A DNA stretch of 64,000 nucleotides from Betaproteobacteria bacterium. Its GTDB lineage: Bacteria; Pseudomonadota; Gammaproteobacteria; Burkholderiales; Casimicrobiaceae. The notes beneath the pieces were generated by a model. It did not search any database and was not told the origin of the DNA. It saw nothing but the letters and a program-made list of their open reading frames with translations. Shown piece by piece: positions 55,271-63,710 of the stretch. Every line of letters begins with the position of its first letter. Positions within the stretch are counted from its first letter, which is position 1. Position numbers and translations under genes: made by a program. The stretch covers positions 62,001-126,000 of the forward strand of contig JACPUX010000051.1 of the NCBI GenBank assembly GCA_016192065.1, written 5' to 3'.

Positions 55271-55516
55271 TTAGGCCAGTCTCAGGCGGGACACCAGCGC
55301 CTCCGCGTTCGGGTCCGGCGCCGGGGCGCGACCGGCGAGAATGTCCCAGAGCTGGTTATCGGGCAAATCCAGCAATTTCTCCAGGGCCAAGACGTCGGCG
55401 GCGCTCAAACTCTCGGCCTCGGCGTTCAAAAAACGGCTCAGAATCAGGTCGTTTTCCAGCATGCCCCGCCGGCAGCGCCAGCGCAGCCGCGCAAGCTCCC
55501 GCGGATCGGGGATCAT
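55271..55516 (-). CDS. sdhE: Succinate dehydrogenase flavin assembly factor SdhE
   Basis: Protein of 81 residues that helps attach FAD to SdhA. It has the family signature RWRCRRGMLENDLIL (R-G-x-x-E) and the short helical bundle that follows. Located between sdhB (13 bp apart) and gltA, the usual site in proteobacteria. Confidence 0.93.
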   Translation of the reverse strand: MIPDPRELARLRWRCRRGMLENDLILSRFLNAEAESLSAADVLALEKLLDLPDNQLWDILAGRAPAPDPNAEALVSRLRLA

Positions 55517-55529
55517 GCCAGACCGCGGC

Positions 55530-56225
55530 TCAAACGGCCCGCCGCACCATCATCTCCTTGATTTTGCCGATCGCCAGAGTGGGGTTGAGGCCCTTGGGGC
55601 AGACATCGACGCAATTCATGATGGTGTGGCAACGGAACAGACGATAGGGGTCTTCCAGATTGTCCAGGCGCTCGCTGGTCGCCTGATCCCGGGTATCGGC
55701 CAGAAAGCGGTATGCCGCCAAGAGGCCCGCCGGACCAACGAACTTGTCCGGGTTCCACCAGAAAGATGGGCAGGCGGTCGAGCAACATGCGCACAGAATG
55801 CACTCGTACAGGCCGTCGAGCTCCTCGCGGTCCTCGGGCGACTGCAAGCGCTCCTTCTCGGGCGGCGGTGTGTCGTTGATGAGGTAGGGCTTGATCGAAT
55901 GGTATTGCTTAAAGAACTGCGACATGTCCACGATCAGGTCGCGAATCACCGGCAGTCCTGGCAGCGGGCGCAATTCCACCGGTTCGGACAGATCCTTCAC
56001 TGCGGTGGTGCAAGCAAGGCCATTCCTGCCGTTGATGTTCATGGCGTCCGACCCGCAGACTCCTTCGCGACAGGAGCGGCGGAAGGCGAGGGTGTCATCT
56101 TGCTCCTTGAGGCGCACGATGGCGTCGAGAAGCATCTTGTCGGTCGCTTCCAGCTTCACCTCGTAATCCTGCATGTAGGGCGCGGCGTCTTTTTCCGGGT
56201 TGTAGCGGTAAACGGAGAATTTCAT
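55530..56225 (-). CDS. sdhB: Succinate dehydrogenase iron-sulfur subunit
   Basis: Peripheral membrane subunit of 231 residues carrying the 2Fe-2S, 4Fe-4S and 3Fe-4S clusters. Ligands are in SCREGVCGSDAMNINGRN with LACTT, in CILCACCSTACPSFW, and in CHTIMNCVDVCPKGLNP. The chain is normal in length. It follows sdhA by 19 bp. Confidence 0.97.
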   Translation of the reverse strand: MKFSVYRYNPEKDAAPYMQDYEVKLEATDKMLLDAIVRLKEQDDTLAFRRSCREGVCGSDAMNINGRNGLACTTAVKDLSEPVELRPLPGLPVIRDLIVDMSQFFKQYHSIKPYLINDTPPPEKERLQSPEDREELDGLYECILCACCSTACPSFWWNPDKFVGPAGLLAAYRFLADTRDQATSERLDNLEDPYRLFRCHTIMNCVDVCPKGLNPTLAIGKIKEMMVRRAV

Positions 56226-56244
56226 CGTCTATCCTTGGGCGAAA

Positions 56245-58008
56245 TCAGAACGTCCGCGCCTTGGGCGGAACCGATTCAATGGTCAGGGGCTTGAGGTTGA
56301 CCGGCTTGTAGTCAAGACGATTGCCGGCGGAATACCAGAGCGTATGCTTGAGCCAGTTCATGTCGTCGCGCAGCTCGAAGTCGCTGCGCGCATGCGCGCC
56401 GCGCGATTCCTTTCGGGCCTCGGCGGAGATGATGGTGGCCTTGGCCACCTCGATCAGGTTGTCCATCTCCAGCGCCTCGACCCGCGCGGTGTTGAAGGTC
56501 TTACTCTTGTCGGCGATGGCTGTGTGCCGTGCGCGCTCGGCGACTTCCAGCACTTTCTTCACCCCAGTTTGGAGCAATTCCTGGTTGCGGAACACACCGC
56601 AATAGGCCTGCATGGTCTTGCGCAATTCCTGGGCGACCTGTGGCACGCTCTCGCCGGAAGTGGCGCCCTCCAGTCGCGCCAGCCGGGCCAGGGTGCGCTC
56701 CGCGGCGTCTTGGGGCAGATCTTTATGGCTGCGGTTCTTGAGGTTGAACTCAACGATGTGGTTGCCTGCGGCACGGCCGAACACCACGATGTCCAGGAGC
56801 GAGTTGGTACCCAGGCGGTTGGCGCCATGCACCGACACACAGGCACATTCGCCGACCGCATAGAGTCCGTTGACCACGGTGTTGGGACTGTCGCCCTTGG
56901 GCTGCACGACCTGGCCGTGAAAATTGGTCGGGATGCCACCCATCTGATAGTGGATGGTGGGCACCACCGGAATCGGCTCCTTGATGCAATCGACGTGGGC
57001 AAACTTCAGGGCGATCTCGCGGATCGAGGGCAGGCGCTTGAGAATCACTTCCGGCCCGAGGTGATCGAGCTTCAGGAGTACATGGTCTTTCTCCGGGCCG
57101 CACCCGCGCCCTTCCTTGATTTCCTGATCCATGGAGCGGGACACGAAGTCACGCGGCGCGAGGTCTTTCAAGGTCGGCGCATAGCGTTCCATGAAACGCT
57201 CGCCCTTGCTGTTCAACAGGATGCCGCCCTCGCCGCGCACGCCTTCGGTGATCAAGACTCCCGCGCCCGCCACCCCGGTGGGATGGAATTGCCAGAATTC
57301 CATATCCTGCAGCGGTAGGCCGGCGCGCGCCACCATGCCCAGGCCGTCGCCGGTGTTGATGAAGGCGTTGGTGCTGGCGGCATAGATGCGCCCCGCTCCG
57401 CCCGTGGCGAAGAGCGTGGTCTTGGCCCGGAGGATCATGACCTCGCCGGTTTCCATTTCCAGGGCCACCACGCCCACGCAGTCCCCATCGGCATCGAGGA
57501 TGAGATCGAGCGCCATCCATTCGACGTAGAACTGAGTGCGCGCCCGCACATTGCGTTGATAGAGTGTGTGCAAGAGCGCATGCCCGGTTCGGTCCGCCGC
57601 CGCGCAGGCCCTCTGTACCGGCTTCTCACCGTAGTTCGAGGTGTGGCCGCCGAAAGGACGCTGATAAATCGTTCCGTCGGGATTGCGGTCGAAGGGCATG
57701 CCGAAGTGTTCGAGTTCGTATACGACTTTGGGCGCCTCGCGGCACATGAACTCGATGGCATCCTGGTCACCGAGCCAATCGGAACCTTTCACCGTGTCAT
57801 AAAAATGAAAATGCCAGTTGTCCTCGCCCATGTTCCCCAAGGACGCGCCAATGCCGCCTTGCGCCGCCACGGTATGCGAACGCGTCGGGAAGACCTTGGA
57901 GAGCACCGCCACCGACAGACCGGCTTCGGAAAGCTGTAAGGCGGCACGCATGCCGGCACCGCCGGCGCCAACCACCACCGCATCGTATTTGCGTACCGCG
58001 AGACTCAT
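56245..58008 (-). CDS. sdhA: Succinate dehydrogenase flavoprotein subunit
   Basis: Catalytic subunit of 587 residues with covalent FAD. The nucleotide-binding fold is DAVVVGAGGAGMRAALQLSE, the FAD-attachment histidine is in PTRSHTVAAQGGIGASLGN, and the active-site residues lie in VPTIHYQMGGIPTNFHGQVV and RLGTNSLLDIVVFGR. It overlaps sdhD by 4 bp (ATGA) and precedes sdhB. Confidence 0.97.
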   Translation of the reverse strand: MSLAVRKYDAVVVGAGGAGMRAALQLSEAGLSVAVLSKVFPTRSHTVAAQGGIGASLGNMGEDNWHFHFYDTVKGSDWLGDQDAIEFMCREAPKVVYELEHFGMPFDRNPDGTIYQRPFGGHTSNYGEKPVQRACAAADRTGHALLHTLYQRNVRARTQFYVEWMALDLILDADGDCVGVVALEMETGEVMILRAKTTLFATGGAGRIYAASTNAFINTGDGLGMVARAGLPLQDMEFWQFHPTGVAGAGVLITEGVRGEGGILLNSKGERFMERYAPTLKDLAPRDFVSRSMDQEIKEGRGCGPEKDHVLLKLDHLGPEVILKRLPSIREIALKFAHVDCIKEPIPVVPTIHYQMGGIPTNFHGQVVQPKGDSPNTVVNGLYAVGECACVSVHGANRLGTNSLLDIVVFGRAAGNHIVEFNLKNRSHKDLPQDAAERTLARLARLEGATSGESVPQVAQELRKTMQAYCGVFRNQELLQTGVKKVLEVAERARHTAIADKSKTFNTARVEALEMDNLIEVAKATIISAEARKESRGAHARSDFELRDDMNWLKHTLWYSAGNRLDYKPVNLKPLTIESVPPKARTF

Positions 58009-58355
58009 TTGATGCCCCAGAGGATGTGAATGGCCCAGCCGGTGTAAAACACCAGCGCCAGCGCCGCGAGGATTTCGGCGGTGAGGCGCAGACTCACGGG
58101 TTTGAGGTAGTCCATGAAGATGTCGCGCACGCCGATCCAGGCGTGCAGGAACACCGCGAGCAGAAAGACAAAGGTGAGCAGTTTGAAGGGCACGTTGGCG
58201 AAGACCGCGCGCCAGGCGCTGTAATCCATGCCCGGATTGGCGACGAGTACGCCGAAGAGGACCAGGGTGTAGGCGACCATCACCAGCGCGGTAACCCGCT
58301 GGTAGAGCCAGTCGATGAGCCCGTAATGAGCGCCGACGACCTCGCGCTTTACCAT
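58005..58355 (-). CDS. sdhD: Succinate dehydrogenase membrane anchor subunit D
   Basis: Membrane anchor of 116 residues with three hydrophobic helices. The heme and quinone region is FLHAWIGVRDIFMDYLKP, where the His is the likely heme ligand. ATG 58355 (MVKREVVGAHYGLIDWLYQR) is chosen because upstream residues are translated from the sdhC gene in another frame; the sdhC stop overlaps it by 7 bp. It overlaps sdhA in ATGA. Confidence 0.93.
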   Translation of the reverse strand: MVKREVVGAHYGLIDWLYQRVTALVMVAYTLVLFGVLVANPGMDYSAWRAVFANVPFKLLTFVFLLAVFLHAWIGVRDIFMDYLKPVSLRLTAEILAALALVFYTGWAIHILWGIK

Positions 58356-58747
58356 AGCCGTACTCCCAGGATCACCGTCAGCGCCAGGCTCACAATCAGC
58401 ACCGCCCGGCTGGACTGGCGCGCGGCCTGGAGGCCTACTCCCCAATGAAGGTCGAGCAGCAGGAAGCGGATGCCGGCGCAGAAATGATGCAGGTACGCCC
58501 AGCCAAAACCCAGAAGAATGAGTTTAACGAGCGGGCTGCCGAGGATTTCCTTTAGCGAGGCGTAAGTCTCGGGAGAAGCAAGGCTGGCATTGGTCAGCAC
58601 AAGCAGCAGCGGAATGCCGAACAAAAACATGGCGGCGCCACTGGCGCGGTGCAAAATCGACACGATCGCCGGCAGCGGCTGCTTGATCTTGACCAGATTG
58701 AGATGCTTCGGTCGGGGGCGGGTGACTGATGGGTCAAGGGCGGACAT
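58349..58747 (-). CDS. sdhC: Succinate dehydrogenase cytochrome b556 subunit C
   Basis: Membrane subunit of 132 residues. It has the SdhC signature RPKHLNLVKIKQPLPAIVSI with ILHRASGAAMFLFG, and the heme ligand region YLHHFCAGIRFLLLDLHWGV. Three membrane segments are visible. It leads the sdhCDAB-sdhE-gltA run. A TATAAT at 58937-58942 on its strand is the likely -10, leaving a leader of about 180 bases. Confidence 0.94.
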   Translation of the reverse strand: MSALDPSVTRPRPKHLNLVKIKQPLPAIVSILHRASGAAMFLFGIPLLLVLTNASLASPETYASLKEILGSPLVKLILLGFGWAYLHHFCAGIRFLLLDLHWGVGLQAARQSSRAVLIVSLALTVILGVRLW

Positions 58748-59130
58748 GGACTTGGGCCTCGGTAGAAAAGGCGAGAAAGAGGGTAAGACTCACCTCGCTG
58801 GCCCCAGCGACTCCACGCCTTTTTCCCCAATTCCGGCGCGCTCGGCAATCCGCGCAGGAAATCCGGAAACCGCGGCGACGCAATCGTCGGGCTAGCGAAT
58901 CCGTTTTGTTTGTCGCACTGCAAAAAAAAACACGTCATTATAGACCCCGCCCAGCCGTTCTGACCAGCGCTGCCCGGACCCGCGCGACCCTGATTCGCCG
59001 CGCTCAAACACCTGGGCAGCACACGCGCGCCGGGTCAATGCAAACTCTTCCCAGGCACCTCTAGCCGCCGCCTTTGGACCGGCGGGCGCCCCTCAGCCAC
59101 CTCCCGGCACCCGCGCGCGGCCGCGCCCAC
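58748..59130 (-). promoter_or_regulatory. sdhC promoter and long leader
   Basis: This 383-bp region between gntR and sdhC holds no gene. On the minus strand 58942-58937 reads TATAAT; no good -35 is visible, so an activator may be needed. The transcript would start near 58930, just at a run of nine T on the sdhC strand (58922-58930), and have a leader of about 180 bases before sdhC, including a CGCTGG/CCAGCG stem near 58800. I see no known riboswitch. The rest (58943-59130) contains the end of gntR's transcript and no obvious terminator. Confidence 0.45.
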
Positions 59131-59886
59131 TCAACTGAGCTGATTGACGTAACAATGCTGCCGGGTAGTGCACAGGCCGCGACGCAGCTCGACCGGCCGG
59201 TCGCCGTAAGTGAAGGCGATGCGCTCGACCGACAGGAGCGGCGTGCCGGGCGCCACCCGCAACTCACGTGCCACCTCGGCGTCGGCGGCGATCGCGCGCA
59301 AGCGCTCATCGGCGCGGATCATGCGCACCCCAAACTGGGTCTCGAACAGGCTGTACATCGACCCTAGGTAGTCATCGATCTTGGCCTTGGTCAGGCCCTT
59401 GAACAAGACACTGGGCAGAGTGATTTCGTCGTAAATGATGGGCTCGCCGGAATAGTCCAGCACTCGAATGAGCACCACCACCGCCTCGCCCGGCTTCATT
59501 TGCAAGGCCCGCGCGACCTCGGCGGTCGCCTTGCCGCGCCGCACCTCCAGCAGGCGGCTTTCCGGCATCTCTTCGCGCCCATCGCAGCGACGGATGCGCA
59601 AAAATCGAAAAATCGAGGCGGTTTCCTCGGTATGGGTGGCAACGAAGGTGCCTTTGCCCTGGCGGCGCACCAGAATGTTTTCGGCCGCGAGTTCGTCGAT
59701 GGCCTTGCGGACCGTGCCCTGACTCACCTGGAACCGCGCGGCCAAATCGATTTCGCTGGGAATGGTCTCGCCAGGGTGCCATTCGCCATGCTGCAGGCTC
59801 TGCGTCAGCAGTTCCTTGATCTGCTGATAGAGCGGCTGGAACGAGGGGGATGGGGATGAAACGGCGCCCGGTTTCATGGCCGGCAT
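59131..59886 (-). CDS. GntR/HutC-family transcription regulator
   Basis: Regulator of 251 residues. The winged-helix N-domain (about 15-80) has FQPLYQQIKELLTQSLQHGE, GETIPSEIDLAARFQVSQGT and TVRKAIDELAAENILVRRQG. The C-terminal UTRA effector domain (about 95-240) is typical of the HutC subfamily. The effector is unknown. It lies between sdhC and mdh, divergent from mdh and facing a strong palindrome at 59922-59945, so it probably controls itself, mdh and perhaps sdh; that link is inference. The start could also be an ATG three codons later (59877); neither has a good ribosome binding site. Confidence 0.9.
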   Translation of the reverse strand: MPAMKPGAVSSPSPSFQPLYQQIKELLTQSLQHGEWHPGETIPSEIDLAARFQVSQGTVRKAIDELAAENILVRRQGKGTFVATHTEETASIFRFLRIRRCDGREEMPESRLLEVRRGKATAEVARALQMKPGEAVVVLIRVLDYSGEPIIYDEITLPSVLFKGLTKAKIDDYLGSMYSLFETQFGVRMIRADERLRAIAADAEVARELRVAPGTPLLSVERIAFTYGDRPVELRRGLCTTRQHCYVNQLS

Positions 59887-59921
59887 TATGCGGACAAAGT
59901 GGCAACTTGTCTATCAAAGAA

Positions 59922-59945
59922 CTTATATCTTATATAAGACATAAG
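59922..59945. promoter_or_regulatory. 24-bp palindrome, probable GntR operator
   Basis: The left arm CTTATATCTTAT (59922-59933) and right arm ATAAGACATAAG (59934-59945) are inverted copies matching at 11 of 12 positions, with the inner 12 bp (TCTTATATAAGA) perfect. It lies in the intergenic region between gntR and mdh, 36 bp from the gntR start and just upstream of the mdh -35. The size and symmetry fit a dimer site of the adjacent HutC-type regulator. Confidence 0.65.
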
Positions 59946-59951
59946 ACCAGT

Positions 59952-59980
59952 TTGACACAGTCCACAAGATAGGTTTAGCA
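59952..59980 (+). promoter_or_regulatory. mdh: Candidate mdh promoter
   Basis: A perfect TTGACA at 59952-59957 is followed after 17 bases by TTAGCA (59975-59980), a weak -10. The palindrome ends 7 bp upstream of the -35. The leader to mdh is about 130 bases and shows no other feature I can name. Confidence 0.45.
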
Positions 59981-60115
59981 TCGGCCTCCGCTTTGGCCGT
60001 TTGCGCTGTGCCCCGCGTTCCGAACCGGGCGCCGGTCGGGCCAGTCCTTTCCCGGCGTGGCGACCCCGCGCCGAAGCGTCTTTGACCAACCCCCCCTTTC
60101 CGCAGGAGTTCGCGC

Positions 60116-61102
60116 ATGAAATCCCCCGTCCGCGTCGCAGTCACCGGTGCCGCCGGTCAAATCGGTTACAGCCTGTTGTTCCGCATTGCCAGCGGCGAAA
60201 TGCTCGGCAAGGACCAGCCGGTCATCCTGCAATTGCTGGAAATCCCCGACGAAAAAGCCCAAAAGGCACTCAAAGGCGTGATGATGGAACTCGAAGATTG
60301 CGCCTTCCCGCTGCTGGCCGACATGAGCGCCCACGCGGACCCCAACAGCGCCTTCAAGGACATCGATGTCGCCCTGCTGGTAGGCGCTCGGCCCCGCGGC
60401 CCGGGCATGGAACGCAAGGATCTGCTCTCCGCCAACGCCCAGATCTTTACCGCCCAGGGCAAGGCCCTGAACGCCGTGGCCAAGCGCACGGTGAAAGTGC
60501 TGGTGGTCGGCAACCCCGCCAACACCAACGCCTACATCGCCATGAAGTCCGCGCCCGATCTGCCCAAGCAGAACTTCACCGCCATGTTGCGCCTGGACCA
60601 CAACCGCGCCGCCTCGCAAATCGCGGCCAAGACCGGCAAGCCGGTGTCCGCGATCGAGAAGCTCTGCGTCTGGGGCAACCACTCGCCCACCATGTACGCC
60701 GATTACCGCTTCGCCACCATCGAAGGCCTATCGGTCAAGGCAATGATCAATGACGAGGACTGGAACCGCAATGTCTTCCTGCCCACGGTGGGCAAGCGCG
60801 GCGCCGCCATCATCGAGGCACGCGGCCTGTCCTCGGCCGCCTCGGCCGCCAACGCGGCGATCGATCACGTCCGCGATTGGGTTTTGGGTACCGATGGCAA
60901 GTGGGTCACCATGGGTGTTCCTTCCGACGGTTCCTATGAGATTCCCACCGAAGTGATGTATGGCGTACCGGTCACCTGCGCCAAGGGCGAATACACGCGC
61001 GTGCAGGGCCTGGAAATCGACTCCTTTTCGCGCGAGCGCATGAACCACACGCTCAACGAGTTGCTCGAAGAACAGGCCGGCGTCAAGCACCTCTTGCCCT
61101 GA
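60116..61102 (+). CDS. mdh: Malate dehydrogenase
   Basis: NAD-dependent enzyme of 328 residues converting malate to oxaloacetate, of the cytosolic-type group common in betaproteobacteria. The nucleotide fold is [20 protein letters not shown], the catalytic Asp-His region is in [15 protein letters not shown] and [14 protein letters not shown], and the active-site loop is [16 protein letters not shown]. An ATG at 60116 is preceded by GCAGGAG. It is divergent from gntR across the palindrome and is followed by a hairpin. Confidence 0.97.
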   Translation: MKSPVRVAVTGAAGQIGYSLLFRIASGEMLGKDQPVILQLLEIPDEKAQKALKGVMMELEDCAFPLLADMSAHADPNSAFKDIDVALLVGARPRGPGMERKDLLSANAQIFTAQGKALNAVAKRTVKVLVVGNPANTNAYIAMKSAPDLPKQNFTAMLRLDHNRAASQIAAKTGKPVSAIEKLCVWGNHSPTMYADYRFATIEGLSVKAMINDEDWNRNVFLPTVGKRGAAIIEARGLSSAASAANAAIDHVRDWVLGTDGKWVTMGVPSDGSYEIPTEVMYGVPVTCAKGEYTRVQGLEIDSFSRERMNHTLNELLEEQAGVKHLLP

Positions 61103-61110
61103 GTCCGACG

Positions 61111-61139
61111 GACCGTGCGCCCCTGGGGGGTACACGGTC
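61111..61139 (+). terminator. Hairpin after mdh
   Basis: GACCGTG (61111-61117) pairs perfectly with CACGGTC (61133-61139), and the interior CGCCCC can pair with GGGG. It begins 9 bp after the mdh stop. There is no T tract, so its terminator role is uncertain. The rest of the gap to 61394 (about 255 bases) shows no gene. Confidence 0.45.
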
Positions 61140-61394
61140 CTACCCCGCCTGGCCCTGCCTCCCGAGGCGCGACCGCCACCCGCCCCTCGGCGCGATTGAC
61201 TTTTGCGCCTCGCCACGGGGATACTTCGGCGGCCCGAACCTATTACCTTCCCCGCGCCACCCCATGGGGCCGCGCCCGGCTACCGGCCGCCAGTTCCTGG
61301 ACGGGGCCGATGCGAGCGCCGGGTAGTTCCTGGGCAAGAAACATCCAACCCGCCGGCGGGATGCGCCGGCCACATCAAGATCAGGAGGGATTTC

Positions 61395-62438
61395 ATGAAG
61401 TCTTCCGCCACCTCGTTGCGCGCCATGCTGGCAGCCTTCGGCCTCGCCGCGGCGCTTCCCGCGACCGCCCAGGAAGTGATTCTGAAGGTCCATCACTTCC
61501 TGCCGCCGCCTTCGACCGCGCACAGCAAATTCATTACCCCCTGGTGCGACAAGATTAACAAGGAATCAGCAGGCAAGCTCAAATGCCAAATTTATCCCGC
61601 GATGCAATTGGGCGGCACCCCGCCGCAATTGATCGATCAGGCCCGCGACGGCATCGCCGACATCGTCTGGACGCTGCCAGGCTACAGCGCTGGCCGCTTC
61701 CCTGCCGCCGAAGTCTTCGAACTGCCCTTCTCCATTCGCACCGCCCAGGGATCGAGCCGCGCGCTTTGGGAGTACATCCACGCCAATAAGCTTCATACCA
61801 CGGAGTTCAAGGACGTTCATCCGATCGCCTTTCACGTGCATGACAAAGGCCATCTGCACATGGCGAAGAAACCGATCCAGACCATGGACGACTTCAAAGG
61901 GCTCAAAGTGCGCGCCCCCACCCGCCTCACCAACAAGATGCTCGCCAGTTTCGGCGCCACACCGGTCGGCATGCCGGTGCCTCAGGTGCCCGAAGCGCTC
62001 TCCAAAGGCGTGATCGACGGCGCTGTACTGCCCTGGGAGGTGGTACCTGCGATCAAGGTGCAGGAACTGGTCAAATTCCATAGCGAAGGTGACCCTGCGG
62101 CACGCGCCTTGTATACCTCGGTGTTCATTTTCGCCATGAACAAGGCCAAGTACGATGCCCTGCCCGCCGATCTCAAGAAGGTGATCGACGCCAACAGCGG
62201 CGCGGCGACTTCCGCATGGATCGGCAAGGTCTGGGACGAATCCGCCACCGGAGCGCGCAAGCTCGCCGAGGACCGCAAGAACCAGTTCAATACCATTCCC
62301 GCAGCGGAACTAAAAAATTGGGAAGCCGCGGCCGCACCTTTGGCCGACGAGTGGGTCAAGGAGGTCAGCGCCAGGGGACACGACGGCAAGGCCTTGCTGC
62401 GAAGCGCGCGCGATCTGATCAACCAACACGACCGCTGA
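61395..62438 (+). CDS. dctP: TRAP transporter periplasmic binding protein (DctP family)
   Basis: Periplasmic solute-binding protein of 347 residues. The signal peptide MKSSATSLRAMLAAFGLAAA ends at ATA before QEVILKVHHFLPP. Family features are KINKESAGKLKCQIYPAMQL, the substrate-carboxylate arginine in FKGLKVRAPTRLTNKML and PQVPEALSKGVIDGAVLPWE. ATG 61395 has AGGAGGG six bases upstream. The neighbour mdh hints at an organic-acid substrate, but this is weak. No small permease follows and the large permease is degraded, so it is probably an orphan binding protein. Confidence 0.9.
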   Translation: MKSSATSLRAMLAAFGLAAALPATAQEVILKVHHFLPPPSTAHSKFITPWCDKINKESAGKLKCQIYPAMQLGGTPPQLIDQARDGIADIVWTLPGYSAGRFPAAEVFELPFSIRTAQGSSRALWEYIHANKLHTTEFKDVHPIAFHVHDKGHLHMAKKPIQTMDDFKGLKVRAPTRLTNKMLASFGATPVGMPVPQVPEALSKGVIDGAVLPWEVVPAIKVQELVKFHSEGDPAARALYTSVFIFAMNKAKYDALPADLKKVIDANSGAATSAWIGKVWDESATGARKLAEDRKNQFNTIPAAELKNWEAAAAPLADEWVKEVSARGHDGKALLRSARDLINQHDR

Positions 62439-62501
62439 GCGCGAACGGCCTCCGGGGCGCCCGGCGCGCCGCGCCCGGCCTGGAGCTAACGACTGCATGC
62501 C

Positions 62502-63159
62502 TTGGCCGCGGTCTGGCCGGTGTTGCTGGTGTTCCTACTGGTGATCGGCGGCATCTACTCCGGCTGGTTCACGCCGACTGAAGGGGCCGCCATTGGCACG
62601 GACGCAACCGGCGCCCTGGCGATCCGCGGCGGCATGCTCTGGAAGGAACTGGTGGCCTGTTTCCTGGGCACCGCCGAGGGCACCGGGATGATTTTCCTCG
62701 TCCTGCTCGGCGTCGATGTACTGAACGTTTTTCTAGCGCTGACCGCGGTTCCCGCGGAGCTGGTCGCATGGGTCAGCGCCAGCGGCTTCCCGCCACTGGT
62801 GGTGCTGTTTCTGATCATTTTCATTTACCTGGTGCTGGGCTGCAGCATGGACAGTCTGTCGATGATCCTGCTTACCGTACCGATTTTTCCCCATCATCAT
62901 GGGGCTCGATTTCTTTGGTCTAGGCGCCACCGACAAGGCCATATCGTTTGGCATCCTGACGCTGAGGGTAGTCGAAATCGGCCTCATCACGCCGCCGGTG
63001 GGCATGAACGTATACCTCATCAAGAGCCTCGCCAAGGATGTGCCGATGGGCGAGGCCTTTCGCGGCGTGATTCCCTTCCTCTGTTCCGACGCCGTGCGCG
63101 TCGTGCTCGTAGTGTTCTTCCCTGTGCTCTTCTTGGCCCTGGTGCATCTGTTGAGCTAA
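62502..63159 (+). pseudogene. dctM: TRAP large permease (DctM) remnant
   Basis: Only the C-terminal half of a DctM-type permease is present. The first part reads VWPVLLVFLLVIGGIYSGWF then TPTEGAAIG, which matches roughly residue 215 onward of a normal about 430-residue DctM. It continues to SMILLTVPIFPHHHGARF, where the frame is broken near 62885-62895 in a T/C run. The homology resumes in another frame as MGLDFFGLGATDKAI and LTPPVG-like ITPPVGMNVYLIKSLA to a stop at 63159. The first about half of dctM and all of dctQ are missing, with one frameshift in addition. Assembly error is possible. Confidence 0.82.
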
Positions 63160-63182
63160 GGCGAGGCTGATCAGCATTTCCC

Positions 63183-63212
63183 AAAAAAAAGTGGGCCCAC
63201 GGAGTGGGCCCA
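63183..63212 (-). terminator. Rho-independent terminator after the Spy-like gene
   Basis: On the minus strand TGGGCCCAC (63212-63204) pairs perfectly with GTGGGCCCA (63200-63192) with a 3-base loop and is followed, after one base, by eight T (63190-63183). It lies 42 bp after the stop of the Spy/CpxP-like gene. On the plus strand it also follows the DctM remnant, but without T run. Confidence 0.85.
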
Positions 63213-63254
63213 AAACGACCGAGGAGGTCTACTGCTAGGAGAAGTTGCGGCGAT

Positions 63255-63710
63255 TCAACCCGAGAACCGCTCGCGCATGTGTTCCCGAAATTCTTCCCGG
63301 CGCTGGATGCGTTTGACCATCATGTCGCGCACCGTGGTCTTCTGCGCGCCACTGAAGCTGGCATAGAGCTTGAGCCATTCCGTTCGCGCGGCGTGCCGCG
63401 ACTGCTGGTTGCGGGCTTGGACGCTGTCGCCCAGTGCGGCGAGCGCGGCCAGATCGGGTTCGGGCTTGGCCAGTTCGGCCTGGGTGGCCTGTTTCATTTC
63501 CTGGCGCGCCTGTTTCATGGCCTCACGCGCCGCGCGGGTCTGCTGCACTGCGTAGTCCCATTGAGCGTTCTGCTCGGGCGTGAGCTGGAGCCGTTCCTTG
63601 GCCTGGGGCGGCAAGGCGAAACCTCCGCCCATGCCCGGTCCGGCCCAGACCGCAAGCGGCGCTGAGAGCAGCCCGGTGACGACGAGGAAGACTTGGATAA
63701 GACGATTCAT
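63255..63710 (-). CDS. Spy/CpxP-like periplasmic protein
   Basis: Predicted periplasmic helical protein of 151 residues. The signal peptide MNRLIQVFLVVTGLLSAPLA ends at VWA before GPGMGGGFALPP. The mature chain has LQLTPEQNAQWDYAVQQTRA and later FSGAQKTTVRDMMVKRIQRR, the paired LTxxQ-like helical pattern of Spy/CpxP chaperones and periplasmic metal sensors. ATG 63710 has AAGGAA upstream. Such proteins usually neighbour a two-component system; none is inside the window, but one may lie to the right. Confidence 0.78.
   Translation of the reverse strand: MNRLIQVFLVVTGLLSAPLAVWAGPGMGGGFALPPQAKERLQLTPEQNAQWDYAVQQTRAAREAMKQARQEMKQATQAELAKPEPDLAALAALGDSVQARNQQSRHAARTEWLKLYASFSGAQKTTVRDMMVKRIQRREEFREHMRERFSG

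Noticed and set aside
58921-58942. Rho-independent terminator at the poly-A/T run upstream of sdhC
   Set aside because: There is no adjacent GC stem on the correct side of the run in either direction.
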